This document shows positions 16,032 through 25,462 of a stretch of 64,000 nucleotides of DNA, one piece after another (positions within the stretch are counted from its first letter, which is position 1; each line of letters begins with the position of its first letter). Position numbers and translations under genes: made by a program. The stretch covers positions 806,001 through 870,000 of the forward strand of contig CAVRLB010000001.1 of assembly GCA_963722295.1 (NCBI GenBank), in the 5' to 3' direction. Origin of the DNA: Brooklawnia sp032229645 (GTDB taxonomy: Bacteria > Actinomycetota > Actinomycetes > Propionibacteriales > Propionibacteriaceae). The notes under the pieces were generated by a model, which saw nothing but the letters and a program-made list of their open reading frames with translations, ran no database searches and had not been told where the DNA came from.

Positions 16032-16805
16032 ATGAGCAAGAAGTCCAATTCGTCCGCCCCGAAGCCGAGCAGCGGCTCCCCCACCAGCCGCCGCGAAACG
16101 CTCCGGACTCAGCAAGCACTAGAAGCGCGGAACAACCGAGTACGCGGATGGGTGATGTTCGGCACGCTCGGCGTCGCGCTCGTCCTCATCGTCGGGCTGG
16201 TGACCTGGGGCATCACACAGGCGACCAAGCCCGCGCCGACCGCGCCGAAAGCCGTAGTGGGCGACTATTCCCTCGCGATAGGTCAGGCCGACGCCCCGGT
16301 CACCATCGCGATCTACCAAGACTTCATGTGCCCCTATTGCGGCCAATTCGAACGGACGAACCGCGACAACATCGAGACTCTGGTCGCCGATGGAACCGCG
16401 AAGGTGGAGCTGCACCTGATGAACTTCCTCGATCCCCAATCGCAGGGCACGAACTACTCGACCCGAGCAGCGAGCGCCCTGATCGCAGTGGCGAGCGCCC
16501 AGCCGGAGCACGCCTTGGCGTTCAATGCGGCGCTCTACGACAACCAGCCGGCTGAGGGCAGCACCGGCCTGGACGACAGCCAACTCGCAGACTTGGCCCG
16601 CGACGCAGGCGTCAGCGAAGCTGTCTACTCGACGTTCCCCGAGATTGCCAACGCCGATCGAGTGGATCGGTCGAATCAGGCGGCACTCGACGCGGGCATC
16701 ACGAGCACGCCGACGATCAAGATCAACGGCACGGACTTCGCAAGCTCGCAGATCTTCACGCCCGGAGCCCTCAAGTCGGCCGTTGAGACGGCGGCGGGCG
16801 CATGA
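16032..16805 (+). CDS. Membrane-anchored DsbA-family thiol oxidoreductase
   Basis: 257-residue thioredoxin-fold protein that introduces disulfides into exported proteins. One TM anchor at residues about 39-60 (GWVMFGTLGVALVLIVG). The DsbA domain follows with the active site CPYC at residues 100-103 (QDFMCPYCGQFE) and the cis-proline loop TSTPTIKING near the C-terminus. Overlaps the VKOR gene by 4 bp (ATGA at 16802), the usual actinobacterial oxidative-folding pair in which VKOR reoxidises DsbA. Confidence 0.92.
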   Translation: MSKKSNSSAPKPSSGSPTSRRETLRTQQALEARNNRVRGWVMFGTLGVALVLIVGLVTWGITQATKPAPTAPKAVVGDYSLAIGQADAPVTIAIYQDFMCPYCGQFERTNRDNIETLVADGTAKVELHLMNFLDPQSQGTNYSTRAASALIAVASAQPEHALAFNAALYDNQPAEGSTGLDDSQLADLARDAGVSEAVYSTFPEIANADRVDRSNQAALDAGITSTPTIKINGTDFASSQIFTPGALKSAVETAAGA

Positions 16806-17422
16806 CCGACGTCTTGGAGCGCATCCACCGGTTCCGGCAGACCGATCGGTGGATCTTCGGCTACATGCTCTTCTCGTCGCTGGTTAGCCTGACCGCGTCG
16901 TTCGTGCTTTCGGTGGACGCGATCGCCCTCGCCCGCAATCCGGACGCGATCTTGGCGTGCAATATCAACTCCGTGATCAGCTGTGGGACGGTCGGGAGCA
17001 CCTGGCAGGCGAATCTGCTCGGCTTCCCGAATGCGTTTCTCGGACTGATCGCCGAACCGGTTGTCGTCACGATCGCGGTGGCGAGCCTGGGGGGTGTGCG
17101 CTTCCCTCGCTGGTTCATGCTCGCCGCGCAGATCGTGTACACGATTGGACTCGGGTTCGCGTATTGGCTCTTCTACCAGTCGATGTTCAACATCAACGCA
17201 CTGTGTCCGTGGTGCCTGCTGGTGACCCTGTCGACGACGCTGGTCTTCAGTTCGCTGACGCACGTGAATATCCGGGACAACAATCTCTTCTTGTCGCCGC
17301 GGGTACACAAGGCCCTGAAGTCCGGGCTCGACGTGGGTCTGGACGTGCTGATTGTGGTGGTCTGGCTAGCGGTGATCGTTGTCGCGATCGTGCTGAAATA
17401 TGGGACGGCCCTATTCGGCTGA
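16802..17422 (+). CDS. Vitamin K epoxide reductase (VKOR) family protein
   Basis: 206-residue membrane protein with about five TM helices that reoxidises DsbA and passes electrons to quinone. The active-site CPWC is at residues 135-138, and the loop cysteines C53 and C61 (LACNINSVISC) relay electrons from the partner. Starts inside the dsbA stop codon. Together with the upstream gene it replaces DsbA/DsbB in this lineage. Confidence 0.93.
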   Translation: MTDVLERIHRFRQTDRWIFGYMLFSSLVSLTASFVLSVDAIALARNPDAILACNINSVISCGTVGSTWQANLLGFPNAFLGLIAEPVVVTIAVASLGGVRFPRWFMLAAQIVYTIGLGFAYWLFYQSMFNINALCPWCLLVTLSTTLVFSSLTHVNIRDNNLFLSPRVHKALKSGLDVGLDVLIVVVWLAVIVVAIVLKYGTALFG

Positions 17423-17471
17423 TCGGCCTTGTCTGGCGGCTGGGCCGGTCCAGGTGGACGCGTCGCCCGGT

Positions 17472-18051
17472 CCGGCAGCCAGTGCGCTTGTCAGGCCGGG
17501 CCTGTACAAGCCGGCAGTCCCTGATACTTTCGGCAGCGACTATCGGCCCGGCCCCGAGCAGACTCGCCGGTTCCACAGCGACTACCGCAAATTGCAGCAG
17601 CTACCGAGCATCCGCAGCCGCTGTTACTTTCGGCGGCCGCTACAGGCCAGCCCTGTACATACCGGCAGCCCCTGCGATTATCGGCAGCCGCTGCCGAAGG
17701 GCCCCGTACACACCGGCAGCCACAGTTACTTTCGGCAGCCGCTGTCAATCGGGCACGAACATCCGGCAGCCACAGCTACTTCCGGAGGCCCGCTGTCAAT
17801 CGGGCACGTGCACACCGGCAGCCCCTGCGATTATCGACAGCCACTACACCACCGAGACGAACAAACCAGCAGCAGCTACCGAAATGCCCAGCCACCATCA
17901 CAACCACTACCGCAAATAGCAGCGACTAGCGAACATCCGGCAGCCACAGTCACTTTCGGCAGCCGCTGTCAATCGGGCACGTACAAACCGGCAGCCACTG
18001 TCACTTCCGGCAGCCGCTATCAATCGGGCACGTACAAACCGGCAGCCGCTG
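17472..18051. repeat. Repeat island 1: arrays of a 13-bp core CCGGCAGCCGCTG
   Basis: In the 798-bp gap between the VKOR gene and livJ, the core recurs with variants from 17472 to 18051. The best-ordered part has cores starting at 17937, 17956, 17988, 18007 and 18039, separated alternately by 6-bp (TCACTT) and 19-bp (TCAATCGGGCACGTACAAA) spacers, period 51 bp. The core contains overlapping short palindromes (CGGC-A-GCCG and CAGC-C-GCTG). ORFs drawn across the area are repeat artefacts. A 12-bp direct repeat (CAATACCGATGC) lies near 18090-18113. Confidence 0.85.
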
Positions 18052-18220
18052 CAGCCGCCCCCAAAAAGACGGCTGAAACACAACCGTCGCAATACCGATG
18101 CAATACCGATGCCAGACGTTCACGTTCTGACATTGGATACAAACATTCCTGAAACACGCCCGGCCTAGTTTGATCTCGAAATGGTCGTCATGACCGATCC
18201 GGACGGAAGGACCAGGCCAC

Positions 18221-19546
18221 ATGCTGAAATCCAGGAAATCACGGCTGGCGGCGATCGCCTTCGGTAGTGCGTGCGTTGTCACGCTTGCCGGTTGCGGCAG
18301 CAGCGACGACACCGCCTCGAGCTCAGGCTCCGGCGCGGGCTCGACACAGGCCGGCCAGGGATCGTATGCCTCTCTTGATTGCGCATCCGATGCCACCTCG
18401 GCCACCACTTTGAAGGTCGGCACGATCCTGCCTGTCACCGGCACTTTGTCATATCTGGGACCGCCAGAGGTCGCAGGCGTCGGCCTTGCAGTGGACGATA
18501 TCGTCGCCGCCGGCTACGACGCTTGCACGTACTTCACCGATTCCGGAGACAGCAACGATATGACGGTCTCCACCGCGTCAGCGGCCGACCTGGTCGCCGC
18601 GAAGGTCTCGGTCGCGGTCGGCGCCGCGTCGTCCTCGGTGACGTTGAACGTCATCGACCAGATCACCTCGGCACCGATCGTGATGATCTCCCCCGCGAAT
18701 ACCGCAGCGTCACTGTCCGGATACTCCAATTTCTTCTTCCGCACCGCCCCGCCGGACACGGTTCAGGGCGCAGCACTGGGATCTCAGATCGTCAGTGACG
18801 GCGCTGCCAATGTGGCGTTCCTCGTCTTCAACGACGCCTACGGCACCGGCCTGCGAGACGTCGTCCAGTCCACCGTGGAAGAGGCCGGCGGCAAGGTCAC
18901 CTATGGTGCGACCGGCCAGGGCCAGGAGTTCCCTCCAGGACAGACCACATTCTCGTCCGAGGTGACCGCGGCGCTGTCGAGCAAGCCGGACGCCATCGTG
19001 GTGATCGCCTTCGATGAAACCGTCCCGCTCGTCGGTGAACTCGTCTCGCAGGGCTGGGACATGTCGAAGACCTACTACACCGACGGCAACACGGCCGACT
19101 ACTCGTCCGACCTGCAGCCCGGAACGCTGAAGGGTGCCCAGGGCACGATCCCGGGCGCGAACGCGGCCCCCGAGATCAAGGCCCGGTTCAATGACTGGCA
19201 CACCGCAGTCGAGGGCGGCCCGCTAAGTGATTACGCCTACGCGGCCGAGTCCTACGACGCCACCGTGCTCGCCGCACTCGCCTCCATCAAGGGCGGCGCA
19301 ACCGATCCGGCGACGATCCAGGCCAACCTGGCCGCGGTCTCGGGTGCATCGGGTGGCACCGAGTGCACTGTGTTCGCCGAGTGCGCCAAGCTGCTCGAAT
19401 CGGGCGAAGAGATCCACTACCGCGGCGCCTCGGGTGCCGGCCCGTTCAACAGCGCAAATGATCCGTCGAGCGCCTTCATCGGCATCTACCAGTACGACGA
19501 GAACAACAAGCCGATCTGGGTGCAGGCAGTGGAGGGTGACGCCTGA
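18221..19546 (+). CDS. Branched-chain amino-acid ABC transporter substrate-binding lipoprotein
   Basis: 441-residue LivJ/LivK-type binding protein, first gene of the liv operon. Lipoprotein signal peptide with lipobox LAGC near residue 25 (SACVVTLAGCGSSDD), then a Ser/Gly-rich linker and a type I periplasmic-binding fold starting TLKVGTILPVTGTLSYLGPP. Ligand is likely leucine, isoleucine or valine, but amide and urea binders share this fold. A GGAAGGACC lies upstream of the ATG. The repeat island lies in its promoter region. Confidence 0.9.
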   Translation: MLKSRKSRLAAIAFGSACVVTLAGCGSSDDTASSSGSGAGSTQAGQGSYASLDCASDATSATTLKVGTILPVTGTLSYLGPPEVAGVGLAVDDIVAAGYDACTYFTDSGDSNDMTVSTASAADLVAAKVSVAVGAASSSVTLNVIDQITSAPIVMISPANTAASLSGYSNFFFRTAPPDTVQGAALGSQIVSDGAANVAFLVFNDAYGTGLRDVVQSTVEEAGGKVTYGATGQGQEFPPGQTTFSSEVTAALSSKPDAIVVIAFDETVPLVGELVSQGWDMSKTYYTDGNTADYSSDLQPGTLKGAQGTIPGANAAPEIKARFNDWHTAVEGGPLSDYAYAAESYDATVLAALASIKGGATDPATIQANLAAVSGASGGTECTVFAECAKLLESGEEIHYRGASGAGPFNSANDPSSAFIGIYQYDENNKPIWVQAVEGDA

Positions 19547-19625
19547 TGACCAGGGTTCGACACGCTTCCAGGCCGGTTTCACGGCTGTGACAACGCTAAC
19601 CATGTCCAGGGAGGGGCGGGCCACT

Positions 19626-20951
19626 GTGCGCCGGCCCCTCCGCTGGCTTCTCATCGGAGTCTTCCTCGTCCTCGCCACGGCCCTGTCTGCCGCCACGGCC
19701 CAGCCCGCCGCCGCGGACGAGGGCGACAGGACGATGCAGAGCGAGGCCTGCGTTCCGTCGGCAACGGTCGGCTGCCTCAGCGGGACGCTCGCAGGTACCG
19801 GAGCGGGAGTCGTGATCACCGCGGACGGCCCGGGCGGCGCATTCGGTAGCACCACCACCGACGAGGGACGCTGGTCGATCGCGGTCGAAGAGCCCGGCGA
19901 CTACGCGGTGAACGTGGACGCCGACACCCTGCCCGACGGGTTCGCGCTACGAAACGCTGAGCCGCAGACCCGCTCGGTCACCCTCGGCGCAACCACCGCA
20001 GTGCTGATCGCCATCGATTCGGTCAGCGAGGACGGGCAAGCCACCGCCGAGACGCCGAGCTCGGGATTCAACTGGGACCGTTTCTGGCAGCAAGCCGCAT
20101 CCGGGCTTCGACTAGGGCTGTTGCTGGCGCTGGCCGCTGTCGGGCTGTCGCTGATCTACGGCACCACCGGCATCTCGAACTTCGCGCACGGTGAGCTGGT
20201 CACGCTGGGAGGGATGCTCGGTTACGCATTCGCCAACCTGCTCGGGTTGCCGCTGTGGCTGAGCATCGCCATCATCGTGGTGCTCTGCGGAGCCTTCGGG
20301 TACGTCCAGGATCTGGCCATCTGGCGGCCGCTGCGACTGCGGAACTTCCGCGCGACCCAGCTGATGATCGTCACCATCGGCATGTCATTGGCACTGCAGT
20401 ACGTCTACCAGTTCTTCATCGGCGCCTCCACCGTGCGAATCGTGACGGCCAATCCCGTCCCGGTTGTCATCGGCCCGGTGACCCTCACCCAGCATTCGCT
20501 GGTCGCCATGGCGGTTTCGGTCGTCGTGCTCGTGGGCGTCGGCTTCTTCTTGCAGCGCACCCGTGTCGGACGAGCCACCCGCGCGGTGAGCGACAATCCG
20601 TCGCTGGCGGCCGCCTCCGGCATTCGGGTCGCCCAGGTCATCCGGCTCGTCTGGACGGCGTCGGCCGCGATGGCTGGACTGGCCGGTGTGATGCTCGGCC
20701 TCGTCCTTAACGGCATCAACTGGATGACCGGCATGCAGCTGCTCCTGTTGATGTTCTCGGCGGTGACTCTCGGTGGCCTCGGCACCGCATTCGGTGCACT
20801 TTTCGGTGCACTGATCATCGGTATGACGGTGGAAATGACGAATATCTGGCTGCCCGGTGACTTCAAATACGCCACCGCGTTGCTGCTGATGATCCTGATT
20901 CTCCTGGTACGGCCCCAAGGCCTCTTCGGACGGAAGGAACGGGTGGGCTAA
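19626..20951 (+). CDS. livH: LivH-type permease with an N-terminal extracytoplasmic domain
   Basis: 441-residue permease. GTG 19626 follows GGGAGGGGCGGG at a good spacing; an ATG at 19602 lacks a ribosome-binding site. Unlike classical LivH (about 300 residues) it begins with a signal/TM segment (RWLLIGVFLVLATALSAATA), then a roughly 90-residue beta-rich domain resembling carboxypeptidase-regulatory/transthyretin-like folds (GAGVVITADGPGGAFG ... YAVNVDADTLPDGF). The LivH core starts near residue 150 (LRLGLLLALAAVGLSLIYG) with the motif GISNFAHGELVTLGG. The extra domain would face outside, near the binding protein. Confidence 0.88.
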   Translation: MRRPLRWLLIGVFLVLATALSAATAQPAAADEGDRTMQSEACVPSATVGCLSGTLAGTGAGVVITADGPGGAFGSTTTDEGRWSIAVEEPGDYAVNVDADTLPDGFALRNAEPQTRSVTLGATTAVLIAIDSVSEDGQATAETPSSGFNWDRFWQQAASGLRLGLLLALAAVGLSLIYGTTGISNFAHGELVTLGGMLGYAFANLLGLPLWLSIAIIVVLCGAFGYVQDLAIWRPLRLRNFRATQLMIVTIGMSLALQYVYQFFIGASTVRIVTANPVPVVIGPVTLTQHSLVAMAVSVVVLVGVGFFLQRTRVGRATRAVSDNPSLAAASGIRVAQVIRLVWTASAAMAGLAGVMLGLVLNGINWMTGMQLLLLMFSAVTLGGLGTAFGALFGALIIGMTVEMTNIWLPGDFKYATALLLMILILLVRPQGLFGRKERVG

Positions 20952-20953
20952 CC

Positions 20954-21940
20954 ATGAACGGCATCCTCGATCTCCTCATTCAGATGGTCGCTGTTGCGAT
21001 ATCGCCGGCCACCGCCGCTTTCGTGATCGCGGCGATCGGACTCAATATTCATTTCGGCTACACAGGGCTCTTCAATATGGGCCAAGCGGGATTCATGCTG
21101 CTGGGCGCCTATGGATTCGCCATCCCGATCACCTCGGGCCTGGGATTTTGGCCATCACTGGGAATCGCCATATTGTCGGCAGTCGCATTCGGTGCCCTGC
21201 TGGGTATCCCCACTCTCAAGCTGCGCGGCGACTACCTCGCGATCGTCACGATCTCCGCCGCCGAGATCGTCCGCATGGTGGGCCGCTCCAGCATCCTCGA
21301 CCCGATCACCGGCGGCAGCAATGGTCTTGCCGGCGCCCGCTACCGCGACCCGTTCACCGATCTGTCGTTCTTCGGCGATGGACAGACCACCTTTCTCTGG
21401 TTCAGCTACGACAACACCGGGGTGAACGGCTGGTGGATGCGCTTCGTCGCCTGGGCGCTCGTCGCTGTGCTGTGCGTGCTGGTCTGGCTGCTCGTCCGCA
21501 GCCCGTGGGGACGCGTGCTCAAGGGCATCCGGGAGGACGACGTCGCGGTGCGCAGCCTGGGCAAGAGCAGCTACGCCTACAAGATGCAGGCGCTCATCCT
21601 CGGAGGCGTGATCGGCGCCCTCGCCGGCGTCATCTATGTGCTGCCGAGTTCGGTGCAACCCGACTCGATGGGACGCTCCACCACGTTCTTCCTCTGGACG
21701 GCGCTGCTCCTGGGCGGTGCGGCAACGCTGTTTGGTCCGGTCTTGGGCGCGGTGCTCTTCTTCGCGGTGCGCATCTTCGTCCAAGGGGTGACCGCACTGG
21801 TGGTGCCCCGATCGGTGATGTCGCTCCAGCAGACCGAACAATTCTCATGGATCCTGGTCGGCATCGCGCTGATGCTGCTGGTGATCTTCAGACCACAAGG
21901 GATTATGGGCGACAAGAAGGAGCTGAGTTTCGGTGTCTGA
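20954..21940 (+). CDS. livM: Branched-chain amino-acid ABC transporter permease LivM
   Basis: 328-residue inner-membrane permease, partner of LivH. It has about eight TM segments; characteristic motifs are GYTGLFNMGQAGFMLLGAY near residue 35 and LRGDYLAIVTISAAEIVR near residue 90, plus the cytoplasmic coupling loop SPWGRVLKGIREDDVAVRSLG. Two bases after livH, and overlaps livG by 8 bp. Confidence 0.94.
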   Translation: MNGILDLLIQMVAVAISPATAAFVIAAIGLNIHFGYTGLFNMGQAGFMLLGAYGFAIPITSGLGFWPSLGIAILSAVAFGALLGIPTLKLRGDYLAIVTISAAEIVRMVGRSSILDPITGGSNGLAGARYRDPFTDLSFFGDGQTTFLWFSYDNTGVNGWWMRFVAWALVAVLCVLVWLLVRSPWGRVLKGIREDDVAVRSLGKSSYAYKMQALILGGVIGALAGVIYVLPSSVQPDSMGRSTTFFLWTALLLGGAATLFGPVLGAVLFFAVRIFVQGVTALVVPRSVMSLQQTEQFSWILVGIALMLLVIFRPQGIMGDKKELSFGV

Positions 21941-22895
21941 GCTAATGATCGGGGTCGACCCGGTACCGGGTTCTGCCAAGCCCGACCCGATCCTGGTGGT
22001 CGACAACATCGTCCGGACGTTCGGCGGTATGACCGCGGTCGACGTGGCCCATCTCGAGGTGCAGCGCGCCGCGATCACGGCGCTGATCGGCCCGAACGGT
22101 GCGGGCAAGACGACCTTCTTCAACCTCATCACGGGTTTCGACAAGCCCAGCAGCGCCGTGCGGATGTTCGGCGGGCCGCCCCGCGACCAGGCCGCCACCT
22201 GGACCTTCAACGGCAGGACACTCGAGCGGGCGGGCGCCTCGAAGGTCGCGCGTCTGGGCATGGTGCGCACCTTCCAGCTGACCAAGGCGCTGTCGCGCAT
22301 GACCGTGCTCGACAACATGCGGCTCGGCGCCCGGGATCAACCGGGCGAGAACATGGCGGTGGCGCTGATTCCTGCCCTGTGGCGCAAGCGCGAGACCGAG
22401 ATCACCGAGAAGGCCCTGGACCTCCTCGAACGATTCAAGCTCCACGACAAGCGCGACGACATGGCGGGATCGCTCTCGGGCGGGCAGCGGAAGCTGCTCG
22501 AGATGGCACGGGCGCTGATGAGCGATCCGACGATGATCATGCTCGACGAGCCGATGGCCGGCGTCAACCCGGCGCTGACACAGTCGCTGCTCGGGCACAT
22601 CCAGGCGCTTCGCGACGATGGGATGACCGTGCTGTTCGTCGAGCACGACATGCACATGGTGCGCCACATCTCCGACTGGGTGGTGGTGATGGCCGAAGGG
22701 ACGATCATCGCCGAGGGTGCAGCCGACCTGGTCATGAGCAATCCGGCTGTGATCGACGCCTACCTCGGCGCCCATCACGATGACGATCTGGGAGACGATT
22801 CACTCTTGGACGACGACCCCGGTTCCTCGGGAGACAACCCCGGTTCCTCGGACGACGAGCCTGTTGCCTCAGTCGTGACGGGAGCACAGGCATGA
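21933..22895 (+). CDS. livG: Branched-chain amino-acid ABC transporter ATP-binding protein LivG
   Basis: 320-residue ATPase starting at GTG 21933 inside livM. Walker A GPNGAGKTTF, signature LSGGQRKLLEMARAL, Walker B MIMLDEPMAGVNP and H-loop VEHD are intact. A 30-residue insertion after Walker A (around FGGPPRDQAATWTFNGR) is seen in many actinobacterial LivG proteins. The C-terminal ~40 residues are an acidic tail made of near-repeats (DDPGSSGDNPGSSDDE), an addition not needed for ATPase function. Overlaps livF by 4 bp. Confidence 0.94.
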   Translation: MSELMIGVDPVPGSAKPDPILVVDNIVRTFGGMTAVDVAHLEVQRAAITALIGPNGAGKTTFFNLITGFDKPSSAVRMFGGPPRDQAATWTFNGRTLERAGASKVARLGMVRTFQLTKALSRMTVLDNMRLGARDQPGENMAVALIPALWRKRETEITEKALDLLERFKLHDKRDDMAGSLSGGQRKLLEMARALMSDPTMIMLDEPMAGVNPALTQSLLGHIQALRDDGMTVLFVEHDMHMVRHISDWVVVMAEGTIIAEGAADLVMSNPAVIDAYLGAHHDDDLGDDSLLDDDPGSSGDNPGSSDDEPVASVVTGAQA

Positions 22896-23677
22896 CCGCG
22901 CGCAGGGTTGAGACCGACGTTATCGACACCGTCGACGACGATGTTGTGCTGCGGGCCACCGACCTGCACGCTGGCTATTTGCCCGGCGTGAACATTCTCA
23001 ACGGGGTCAATATCGAGGCCAGGCCGGGCGAATTGATCGGCATCATCGGACCCAACGGGGCCGGCAAGTCGACCTTCCTGAAGGCGGTCTTCGGTCAGGT
23101 GAAGGTCCGCGGCGGTTCCGTGGTGCTGAAGGGAACCGACATCACCGGCTGGCGACCCAGCAGGCTGGTGGCGGCCGGCGTGGGATTCGTGCCGCAGACC
23201 AACAACGTCTTCGCGTCGCTGTCGATCACCGAGAATCTGCAGATGGGCATCTACCAGAAGCCCAAACAGTTCAAATCGCAGCTGGAGAAGATCTTCGAGA
23301 TCTTCCCGATGCTGGCAGATCGCCGCGATCAGCGGGCCGGGTCGCTGTCGGGCGGCGAGCGGCAATCGGTGGCGATGGCGCGCGCACTGATGATGGACCC
23401 GTCGGTGCTGCTGCTCGACGAGCCTTCCGCCGGACTGTCTCCGGCGCGTCAGGACGAGACGTTCGTGCGTACCCGCCGCATCAACCGGGCCGGCGTGAGC
23501 GTCATCATGGTCGAGCAGAACGCGCGGCGCTGCCTGCAGATCTGCGACCGGGCCTACGTGCTCGACCAGGGACGCGACGCCTACACCGGAACCGGCCGGG
23601 AGTTGGCGACCGATCCGAAGGTCATCGAGTTGTATCTCGGTACCCTGGCGGCCGATGTGGCCAAGGACCCTAAGTAG
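22892..23677 (+). CDS. livF: Branched-chain amino-acid ABC transporter ATP-binding protein LivF
   Basis: 261-residue ATPase, last gene of the liv operon. Walker A GPNGAGKSTF, signature LSGGERQSVAMARAL, Walker B VLLLDEPSAGLSP, H-loop glutamine/asparagine form VEQNARR as is usual for LivF. Starts in an ATGA overlap with livG. The operon (livJ-H-M-G-F) is complete. Confidence 0.94.
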   Translation: MTARRVETDVIDTVDDDVVLRATDLHAGYLPGVNILNGVNIEARPGELIGIIGPNGAGKSTFLKAVFGQVKVRGGSVVLKGTDITGWRPSRLVAAGVGFVPQTNNVFASLSITENLQMGIYQKPKQFKSQLEKIFEIFPMLADRRDQRAGSLSGGERQSVAMARALMMDPSVLLLDEPSAGLSPARQDETFVRTRRINRAGVSVIMVEQNARRCLQICDRAYVLDQGRDAYTGTGRELATDPKVIELYLGTLAADVAKDPK

Positions 23678-23725
23678 GAATCCAACACAGCGGATCACTG
23701 CACGAGCAAACGTTAAGGTGATCTG

Positions 23726-25462
23726 GTGGCCCTCGTCCGACTGATTGTCCATGGCTCCCGCAAGTACTGGCACCTCATTCTCGCCGTGCTGGTTCTGCAA
23801 CTCGTGTCCGCTCTCGCCGCGCTGTGGCTTCCCAGCCTGAACGCCCAGGTCATCGACAAGGGCATCACCACCGGAGACACCGACTTCATCTGGCGCACCG
23901 GCGGAACCATGCTCGCGATCTCGCTTGCGCAGCTGGTCTCGTCGATAGCGGCCGTCTATTTCTCGGCCCGGGCAGCCATGGCGCTCGGCCGCGATCTGCG
24001 TCGCCGCGTGTACCGCAAGGCCACGTCGCTGTCCACGCTCGACGCCAACCGGTTCGGCGCCGGAACCCTGATCACGCGCGGTACGAACGACGTTCAGCAG
24101 ATCCAGATGCTGGTCTTGATGGGCCTGATGTTCCTGGTGATTGCGCCCATGATGGCCATCGGCGGAATCATCATGGCCCTGCGCGAAGACGCCGGGCTTT
24201 CGTGGCTGGTCTGGGCGTCGGTGGCCGTGCTCGCGGTCATCGTCACGGTTTTCGTCCGCTTTCTGCTACCGCTGTTTCGCGAGATGCAAGAGCGCGTGGA
24301 CGACATCAACGGCGTCGTGCGCGAGCAGATCATGGGCATCCGGGTGGTGCGCGCGTTCGTCCGGGAGCGCTTCGAGGCGGACCGATACCGCCTGGCCAAC
24401 CGGCAGATCACGGACATCTCGGTGCGAGTCGGTGCGATCTTCGTCCTGATGCTCCCGGTGATCATGATGGTGTTGCACGTCGCCACCGGCGCGGTGCTGT
24501 GGTTCGGCGGTCACCGCGCCAATGCCGGCCTCATCGAGGTCGGCTCCCTCACCGCGTTCATGCAGTACCTGCTGCAGATCCTCTCAGCCGTGATCATGTG
24601 CGTCTTCATCGTGATGGCGACCCCGCGCGCCGTGGTCTGCGCTGAACGCCTCACCGAGCTCTTGACCGCGACCTCCCAGATGACCTACCAGCAGGAGGCC
24701 ACGCATCCCACGCCGACAGCCGGACGCGTCGAATTCGACGATGTCACCTTCGGATTCCCCGGCGCCGAATTGCCGGTCATCAAGAACGCCAGCTTCGTGG
24801 CCGAGCCCGGCCAGACAACAGCGATCATCGGCTCCACGGGCGCCGGCAAGTCCACGCTGCTGAATCTGGCCCTGCGGCTCTTCGACCCGCAAGAGGGCAC
24901 CGTCACGATCGACGGCATCCCGGTGGCGGAACTGACCCGCGCCCAACTCGCCCAGACGATCTCGCTGGTCCCCCAGCGTCCCTACCTCTTTAGCGGGACG
25001 ATCGGCTCCAATCTCCGCTTCGGCCGCACGGCGGCCACCGACGCCGAGCTGTGGGAGGCGTTGCGCATCGCCCAAGCCGACGACTTCGTCGCCTCAAGGC
25101 AGGGTCAGCTGGACGGCGCTGTCGCCCAAGGCGGGACGAACATCTCCGGCGGACAGCGACAGCGGCTGTCGATCGCCCGGGCGCTGGTGGCGAAACCTCG
25201 GGTCTACCTCTTCGATGACTCGTTCTCGGCGCTCGATGTGGCCACGGACGCCCGGCTGCGGGCGGCCCTGGGTTCGGCCACCGAAAACGCCACCACGATC
25301 ATCGTGGCCCAGCGTGTCTCGACGATCGCCGATGCCGATCAGATCCTGGTGGTCGATGACGGTGTGATCGTGGGTCGAGGACGCCATGACGAGTTGCTCG
25401 AGACCAGCCCGGTCTACCGCGAGATCGTCCAATCTCAAATGGACGCGGAGGAGGTAGCGTGA
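23726..25462 (+). CDS. ABC exporter half-transporter with degenerate ATP site (subunit A)
   Basis: 578 residues: six-TM exporter domain (about 1-320) then an ATPase domain. Walker A GSTGAGKST and signature ISGGQRQRLSIARAL are canonical, but the Walker B reads VYLFDDSFSALD with D in place of the catalytic glutamate, and the H-loop is VAQRVST with Q in place of H. This is the degenerate-site half of heterodimeric exporters such as TM287/288 or LmrCD. Directly followed by the partner gene with a one-base overlap. Substrate unknown; lipids, peptides or drugs are typical. Confidence 0.9.
   Translation: MALVRLIVHGSRKYWHLILAVLVLQLVSALAALWLPSLNAQVIDKGITTGDTDFIWRTGGTMLAISLAQLVSSIAAVYFSARAAMALGRDLRRRVYRKATSLSTLDANRFGAGTLITRGTNDVQQIQMLVLMGLMFLVIAPMMAIGGIIMALREDAGLSWLVWASVAVLAVIVTVFVRFLLPLFREMQERVDDINGVVREQIMGIRVVRAFVRERFEADRYRLANRQITDISVRVGAIFVLMLPVIMMVLHVATGAVLWFGGHRANAGLIEVGSLTAFMQYLLQILSAVIMCVFIVMATPRAVVCAERLTELLTATSQMTYQQEATHPTPTAGRVEFDDVTFGFPGAELPVIKNASFVAEPGQTTAIIGSTGAGKSTLLNLALRLFDPQEGTVTIDGIPVAELTRAQLAQTISLVPQRPYLFSGTIGSNLRFGRTAATDAELWEALRIAQADDFVASRQGQLDGAVAQGGTNISGGQRQRLSIARALVAKPRVYLFDDSFSALDVATDARLRAALGSATENATTIIVAQRVSTIADADQILVVDDGVIVGRGRHDELLETSPVYREIVQSQMDAEEVA

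Noticed and set aside
17937..18051. CRISPR array in the repeat islands
   Set aside because: The repeats are only 13 bp with two fixed spacer lengths, and the spacer sequences themselves repeat; no cas genes in the window.
17400..18152. Long ORFs across repeat island 1 (for example a 250-residue frame)
   Set aside because: Composition follows the 13-bp core repeats, with Pro/Ser/Thr cycling; no ribosome-binding site or family signature.
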